Assembly: GCA_029215795.1 (NCBI GenBank)
Contig: JARDYH010000002.1
Location: forward strand, 293,229,973 to 293,293,972
Direction of reading: 5' to 3'
Source: Anniella stebbinsi
Taxonomy: Eukaryota; Chordata; Lepidosauria; Squamata; Anniellidae
DNA: 64,000 bases
Positions 57,600-64,000 of this stretch are shown here, piece after piece. Position numbers and translations under genes: made by a program. The notes under the pieces were generated by a model. It saw nothing but the letters and a program-made list of their open reading frames with translations, was not told where the DNA came from and made no database searches. How positions within the stretch are numbered: position 1 is the stretch's first letter; each line of letters opens with the position of its first letter.

Positions 57600-58800
57600 T
57601 TACAATGAGAAATGCCCTATCCTGTGTCCAGCTTGTGATATCATTTTAAGGTTTTCTTTTATTGTCGTATGCTTGGAGAGAGAGAGAAAGCATGCACAGA
57701 CTGCTATCACTGTGCTTTAATTTCATGTATTGACAATGACAATGACATATCAACGTCCTCAGCTCCTTCCTGGAGACAGAGGCCAGCTCATGGACCAGCA
57801 GCTAATTACCTCAGAAGCTGTGGTTAGAGTTGTATTTTCATTGGAGTTCTACTGTTGAAAATTCTGACCAGCAAAATATCTCAATCTATGCCAATATGAG
57901 CGAGATTTCCTAAAACTTTTGCTGGGTCTCTCTTTTCCTCTTCCTTTTCTGCAACATTTTTGTTGTTAGGTATTGCTATGTCAATGAGGTAGTTGTGTTT
58001 TCCTTTTATATTTATGACTGTTCTTGTCCCAGAATTGTTCTGTCCCAGCATAGCATGGCTTAGCTTGAGTTTGAGTGTGTCTGGATCTCCTAGGCTCTGA
58101 AAGCATCTTTTTGGAGAGCACCTGCTGGTTGCATGTTCTCTGCACACTGAGGCAATGTAAATTCAGTATATACTTGGATAAAAGGAAGGAAAGATCCTTA
58201 TCTAGCATTGTAATAATGGGCATCTGTTCTGGCCTATCTTTGAATTGTACTGACCATGGTCTTGTTCACATGGCTAATGAATCAGAGATATAATCACACA
58301 TTGTTAGATTAGTTTCTCACTGATCAACCAGAAGTTGAAACAAGCTAAGAGGCGAGAAGTGACTACAACAAGCCTTTAGTCCATTTTGTTCCATGGCTAA
58401 TGTTTGCAGGGTAATCATATTTTATACTCTTCCTGCATGCTAGGTTGCTAGTTTGTTGTACTAGATTTCTCTGCACTTGTCCACTGCTTCATTTGTTCAA
58501 TGGTAACAGTATGCTGAATCTGTGAGTATGGATATGAGAAAAATGATGGGGAAAGAGTGTTAAACGTTAGGAAAGTTTAGACTATTGTAATCCAGTGAAA
58601 GATTTGCAGTCAGAAAAGATATTTGAGGGAAGGGGAGACTCTGTCACACAGAGTATAGTAAAAGCTTCAAAGAACAGCAAAAGCTACAAAAGTAGAAGTG
58701 AGTGAAATTAATTTCAGATACATTCAATGTCTCACTTGTTCTTTATTTCAGTGATTTTAACATTAAGATGTTGTGTAGAACAAGTTTGTCTTAATTGTAT
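57600..58800. other. Spacer, no gene seen
   Basis: No repeat family or coding signal that I recognise. Confidence 0.5.
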
Positions 58801-58814
58801 GCTGTGAAATCAGA

Positions 58815-58940
58815 CATGTGACCAAGGCCATGTTTGGGTGGGCACGCCCCCTTGGGGATGGACATGTTGGTGGGCACGCCCCCTTGGGGCGGCCATATTG
58901 TCCTCCTTTTTGGTTTCCAAAATATGGTCACCCTACTCCA
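58815..58940. mobile_element. hAT-like MITE, right end
   Basis: The right end CCAAAATATGGTCACCCTA matches the TAGGGTGACCATATT end at 38971. Two copies of GTGGGCACGCCCCCTTGGGG lie in tandem (58838 and 58871). The left end is likely near GTGACCAAGGCCATGTTTGG. Confidence 0.55.
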
Positions 58941-59149
58941 ATGTGCCTGACCAACAGTGGGAGAGGGGTGCCTCTTCTTCCTCCTCGTCCTGCAAGCCTC
59001 CTGTTGTGGCATTTATTAATATATATTTACTTATTTATTATTGTGCTAAGTGCTTTTATCCGGCTGCGTCATTTCCTTCTCCTTCACCATACAGATTAAG
59101 GCATGAGAGGTGCCTGACAGGACATTTGAGTTCAGACTTTAAAAATTCC

Positions 59150-59453
59150 ATATAAATCATTGCATGCAGGGATCTGCTCCAAACTTGGCACACCTAAAGC
59201 CCTCTTTAAAAGCCATGACAGCACCAATTTTCATGTGTTTATCTTTAAAACTGACAGAGCTGTGAGCATTTCTGTTAATTCCCACTAACAAGAATGTACC
59301 GGTTACCCGAAAATAGAGTGATTCTTCACCAAACCATCCGGCAGAGTGGAGAGAGGGATCCACTCCAGAAACTGGGGCAGAGAAATGCCTCAATGGAGCT
59401 TCACCCCAAATTTCGAGGCGGAAAGGGCCCGCTCTGCACACCTCTAGTTCTTA
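59150..59453. mobile_element. hAT-like element, right end
   Basis: The right end CTCTGCACACCTCTAG is related to the left end at 35809. The recurrent module is present near 59235-59265 (ATCTTTAAAACTGACAGAGC). The left end is not seen. Confidence 0.55.
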
Positions 59454-60302
59454 TGTTACCAATGAGCCTGTGGACACTTCTCTTGGCATCTGCAGTTCTA
59501 CTTGCCTGTCCTGATTTTAATTTTACTTCTTAAGAAGTTTAAAATTATTATTTTAAGTGGGAGGTTGACATGCTGCAAAGTGCCTCCAGCACTATCTTTA
59601 TTTGGGTTCAAAAGAGTGGCAATAATTTTAGTCCCCACTTCTGTCCTGCCCTTTAGTTCAGGGCAAGGTACATTTCTTTAGTCTTTGGAGTTACCTTCTG
59701 GGAAATTAGTATTTTATACAGGTAAATGGCCACCATGGCTGCCATTTTATGACTGGGCAAGTCCCCCTCCTATGGCAGCCATTTTTTGAGAGTACCCAGG
59801 ATGCTGTCTTAAAATTCCAAATGTTCCCATGAACCCAAAGAGTTTGAAGACCACTGTATTAGAATAATCAAAAGCTGTAGATGAAAATTTTGAAAGAATT
59901 TTAATTGTTTGTTAATAATTAAAACACAGAAAACATTAAAAGCATTGAAATGTGCATTGAAAAGTATTTAAATGAGAAGCACATTTATAAGGGTAGTCAG
60001 AGTCCAGCAATATCATTAGCATTACCCATCCCAGCAAGTATTAACTAACAGAAAAGCAAAACATGAACTGTGTGATTTTCTAGTAAGTGTGTATGTCTAT
60101 CCATATAAAGAAAATAAGAAGAGGAAAAGAAGGAACATGGATACAGTTATGAGCCAATAGGAAGATTTGGGTGTGTGTGTGTGTGAATAAATAGGTTTGA
60201 GTGCAATGTGGATAGTGAAGTGGATTTGGGGGTTAAGCACAGCATGGATCAAAACACAGAGGAAATCTGCAGGTGGAGGGAGAGGTGTTCATGGGTGTGG
60301 TA
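59454..60302. other. Spacer, no gene seen
   Basis: No gene or named repeat. A GT run lies at about 60171-60184. Confidence 0.5.
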
Positions 60303-60419
60303 ACTCACAGTAAGGGTCCCTGGTTGACAGCTGTTTGGCCACTGTCTGAGCAGAGTGCTGGACTAGATGGATCCTCGGTCTGATCCAGTATGGCACTTTT
60401 TAAGTTCTTATGTTCTTAA
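60303..60419 (+). mobile_element. CR1 LINE 3' end
   Basis: GTGCTGGACTAGATGGATCC, GGTCTGATCCAGTATGGCAC and the tail GTTCTTATGTTCTTAAG are a CR1 3' UTR. Confidence 0.85.
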
Positions 60420-60499
60420 GAAACATGGGGGAGAAATTACCTAGCATCAACTCCAAGGCACTTTCTACACCATAGCAGTGTAGAGGGAGGAAGGGAGGG

Positions 60500-60595
60500 A
60501 GGGTGATCCCAGAAGTACCTAATACACACCATCAGCGCACAGGAGGGAGGGCGATCCTGAAAGTACCTAATACACATCATCTGCGCACAGGGACC
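60500..60595 (+). repeat. Short tandem duplication
   Basis: Two units of about 48 bp share GAAGTACCTAATACACA and GCGCACAGG. Confidence 0.7.
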
Positions 60596-61169
60596 AGAAA
60601 GCCTGGTGTGGAAAGGGCCGAAGAGGAGATCAAATTCAATGAGCACTTACGCATTCACACCTTGGTGAGAGCCTTCATTCTTGAATCACTGAGAAGAAAG
60701 GATTTGTTCTCAACAGCCATAAGAATGGTCTTCCAGATGCTACTACAATGTTTTCAAACAGCCAAAAGAAAACAAAGAATGTCTATTTAAAACAAACAAA
60801 CCTTTTCTCTGTATTTAAGGATACAGACCTGTTCCAAAGGTGTGTATGTGTGTAGGCTCAGATTAGCCAGAATGTACCAATAAAAATATGGTTAAACGAC
60901 AGGAAAAATGGCAATGTATAGACAGAGCAAAGAAACAGAATTCCACCTTACTAATGGAGTAGGCAATAAGGTTGAGATGCAGAACCTCTGGCCTGTGAGC
61001 CTAATTCAGCCCATGGAGGTTCTGCATCTAGCACATGGAGTCAGCTTGGGATCTTCCAGGGGGAGATTCTTGGCCGCCTACGTATAGAAATGTAATAACT
61101 AAATAAACATTTTTAGCAAGTGATATGGAGAGAAGATGAACAGGACCTAGAAATGTTATGTGAGAGACA

Positions 61170-61265
61170 TGAAAAACAACAACCCTATATGCATTTACCT
61201 AGGAGTTAGCCCCAGTGAAGTCAATAGGATTTGTTTCTGAGCAGACATGTATAGGATTGCCCCAT
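61170..61265. mobile_element. Short reptile MITE
   Basis: CCCTATATGCATTTACCTAG, AGTGAAGTCAATAGGATTTG and CATGTATAGGATTGCCC match the 31064-31152 family. Confidence 0.6.
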
Positions 61266-61572
61266 AGGAAAAGGAGACAACAAAGCATAGATTCATCCAG
61301 AAGTGATACATGATACATTACATACACAAAACTAGAGATGGGCAGGAAGTTTCTGAACCTCGGAAATGGTGGGCTTCCCATTTGCCTCTCTGAGGCTGGA
61401 ATGGAGCCTTGTCATTCCAGTTCAGCTCTACAACAGCACTGGGACTTGGAAACACACCGTTCCATGCATCAACTGTATATTTCTTCTCTGTGTATCAAGA
61501 AACCAGTGTTGTCAATCATCATGAAATCAGACCAGAGTATTGGCTTAGGGCAAGAGGCAGCAAACCTGAGTT

Positions 61573-61573
<1 letters not shown>

Positions 61574-61620
<47 letters not shown>

Positions 61621-61621
61621 G
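61574..61621 (+). repeat. GT/GA microsatellite
   Basis: A GT run of about 26 bp joins a GA run of about 22 bp directly. Confidence 0.92.
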
Positions 61622-61629
61622 GTATTTCT

Positions 61630-61946
61630 TCACAAAGCACACATACTTAAACTATGGAATTCACTACTGCAAGTTGGGGTGTTGGCCACCAATTCAGAAG
61701 GCTTTAAAAGATATTAGACAAATTCATGGGAGATAAGGCTATCAATGGCTACTAATGGAAATTGCTGTATTTTGTCTTCAGTGTCAGAAGCAGCGTCCCT
61801 CTCTATACCAGATGCTGAGCGAAATAAGTGGGATGGTGCTGCTGCGCTTGTGGTCTACCTGTGGGTTTCCACTGGCAGCTTGTTGGCCACTGTTTGAATA
61901 GAATACTGGGCTAGTTGGATCTTTGGCTCTTCTTATGTTCTTATGG
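61630..61946 (+). mobile_element. CR1 LINE 3' end
   Basis: It has GGAATTCACTACTGCAAG, GGCTATCAATGGCTACTAAT, CTGGGCTAGTTGGATCTTTG and the tail TCTTCTTATGTTCTTATGG. The body matches the copy at 38283. Confidence 0.85.
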
Positions 61947-62699
61947 CGAGGAAGATCTTTTTTGTTTTCATCAGCCCTGAGCCCCCAATAATTACCAAGT
62001 ATCTTTTAAGTCATGTAAGGTAAACCCAAGTCTGCTGAAACAAATTTGCAATTTATTTCTAAGCAATCTATCTTATATACTGTTCTAGGCAAAGGGGTCC
62101 TCAGGGAGGCTTCGTCTCATCAGAGACAATTTTGATGGACTCAAAGAGATAAATTAGATTTTCTAGAAAGTAGATTATTCTTTACCATTTGTTATGAATT
62201 ACTCATTCAGGTACGGTAAAAGACTGCCATTCTGTTCAAAGCATTTAAATCCCCCCAAATCAAAGCACTGTTAACTACATGGAGCAAGACTGAGAATTCT
62301 AAGCAAATCATAAGTAAAAATAAGACTCCCCAGCATGTTAAAGCAACCAAAAGAGGTGATGAGCTCACTCTATATCAAATCATTACTAGGCTGCAACTTG
62401 CAAGCGTCCGTGTTGAATGCTGAAAAATATTGCTTCCCCCACCCCTGAGTTTCTAAATTAGTTCACAATGCTACTGGGGGCTGTAATAAAAGGGGGGGGG
62501 AGCTGGCATATTTCCTAGACCAAAGCTTCAAACTATGAGTCATCCAGGTAGCTTTCCCCCATACCTGCCCACCCACAAGTAAAGCAAGCAGTTGTGAGAT
62601 ACATAACAACCTTCCTGGTAACCTCCACAGAGATCTCCTCATCATGGAGATGAAGCCAGAGTGAGGGGCTGCATGGATTTACTACATGGATCAAAACAT

Positions 62700-62731
<32 letters not shown>

Positions 62732-64000
62732 ACTATCACCACCCACATTTCAACCAAACACAGCCAGTATGGAATATTCCTAACCCAACTGATCACCCAA
62801 GCACTAAGCTATGGCTTTGTTTATATCCCATTTTAAGTTTAAGTCAATCTCAACTGTCGAGGACAATTTCCTTAATTGGAAATTAAGAAGTTAAGATAAT
62901 TAATTTCTAAGCACATACTAAGAAATGCTACTGGCTTTGGTTACATCAGCTGACCACCCAAGTGCAAAATTGGCACAGTTTCCCATAATATGGATCAATT
63001 TGAATAATAAACATAGTAGGAATTTCAGGGCAAGGAAGCTCATTCATGGTGTACTTAACTTAAGTATTGTGAGCTGAGAAAATTTAGATTTTGAATCTAT
63101 TATTTTCCAAATTCTGCATCATCAGTAAGGAAAAGCAAAACAAAATCTCTTCTCCATACTCAATCAAGGGCTAATTTACATTATATATAACACTAGCCAT
63201 ATCACACAGCTCAGCTGAATTGTGTAGAGAGACTAACAGCCATGCCCCAAATGAACTTTTGTGGTGATGGGTTAAGGTAGCCTGGATATGGTCCATAAGA
63301 TTCAGGTCTTAATAACATGAGAGTCATGTTACTTCTTATTAAGAACAGTCACCAAGGGGAGAATATGGTAGCTAGCCTTCTTCAGATTTAATGGTTTTTT
63401 TCCACAGGAATGAATCTCAGAAGTGATTCATTTTCAGAGCCACTCACGGATCTTGCTTGAAAAATCACACAGATCAGATTTTGGGCTCGCTCTTCCCAGG
63501 CATATACTTCAGTAGCAATCAGTCCCAAAGCACTCCTGGTACAAATCCAGTAAGGTATAGGAGATAGGATGTTAGACTTGGAACAGGAAGAATAGCTTCA
63601 ATTTTCAGCCCGTGTTATGGTAGCCAGCCATATTACAGCCCAGTCCAGAGCTGGGCAGACTTCAGGCTTGCAGAATCTACTTTGTTTTTTTTACTTGAAT
63701 CTGACATCCACCTGTTGGAGCCTGGCACAAAAGAACTATCCTCAGAAACACAGCATTCTGAGCCCTCTTTTGAATAGCAGAACTGAAAAGAGCTTGCAGT
63801 GTTTCTTCCACACATAAATCCACCCTTGGTTACCCCAAGCATTCTTCATTTCAGCAATAAAATTTAAGTCATGGATTGGGGGAAAGGAAGAGTCACTCTG
63901 TTAAACAGTTAGGAGTCAGAAATCCTTGCCAATCTACTGCAAATCATCCAAAGATCTAACAGTACATCAGAGCCCACCTTCAGTCCACCCCCCCCCCCCC
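61947..64000. other. Spacer, no gene seen
   Basis: AT-rich DNA with an ATAC microsatellite (62702-62731), a G run near 62491-62500 and a terminal C run (63987-64000). No coding region or named repeat is recognised. Confidence 0.5.

Noticed and set aside
32414..62731. CRISPR-like arrays at microsatellites and tandem repeats
   Set aside because: Repeat units are uninterrupted or have no unique spacers, and the window is eukaryotic.

Overview
The window looks like intergenic, transposon-saturated DNA from a squamate reptile (lizard or snake). The evidence is the mix of repeats seen together: a near full-length L2-type LINE, CR1 LINEs with the ATTCTATG-type or TTCTTATG-type 3' tail, a BovB/RTE-type reverse-transcriptase fragment, tRNA-derived SINEs, and many hAT-type DNA transposons with palindromic interiors. 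This is inference from repeat content; species and genus cannot be told. I found no host protein-coding gene, tRNA, rRNA or CRISPR array. Every long open reading frame is a transposon gene, a shadow of one, or low-complexity sequence.

Layout. 1-3.9 kb: a GC-rich hAT-like end, simple repeats, and a 930-bp hAT-like element (1789-2718) bounded by a perfect 8-bp target duplication. 3.9-8.7 kb: one hAT end (3889), 3 kb of diverged tandem repeats, and a hAT transposase pseudogene on the minus strand. 11.5-14.7 kb: an L2-type LINE (minus strand) whose 1.9-kb reverse-transcriptase frame is open and followed in frame, after a single amber codon, by its C-terminus. 15-20.3 kb: a nested pair, a 2.8-kb foldback element carrying a ~307-bp tandem array (17309-20152) inside an older element (14999-20321), both with target duplications. 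22-26.2 kb: two palindromic hAT MITEs side by side, a tRNA-Ala-like SINE, and a solo LTR (24545-26172) split by a 1.05-kb DNA element. 26-38.6 kb: SINE, L2 and CR1 tails, MITEs and a TATC microsatellite. 38.9-44 kb: a hAT MITE with perfect target duplication, a BovB fragment, a foldback hAT, a second solo LTR of the same family (42438-43017), and a trinucleotide-rich hairpin element. 46.6-48.8 kb: a CR1 interrupted by a 1.7-kb Harbinger-like element. 50-64 kb: L2 and CR1 copies, MITEs, a CpG/G-rich hAT-like element at 55.27-56.25 kb, and microsatellites.

The parts do not form a pathway. They form layers of insertion. Many of the hAT-like elements share one design: about 10-bp TIRs of the type TAGGGNTGTG, dense short subterminal repeats (GGATC/GATCGG or CGATA), and interiors of inverted modules, several of them edged by splice-donor-like AGCAGGTAAG motifs. 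That shared architecture, and the movement of one hairpin module between elements with different ends, is the most interesting thing in the window. Two AT-rich stretches free of recognisable repeats (about 28.1-28.7 kb and 51.9-52.1 kb) are possible conserved noncoding elements of a neighbouring gene.
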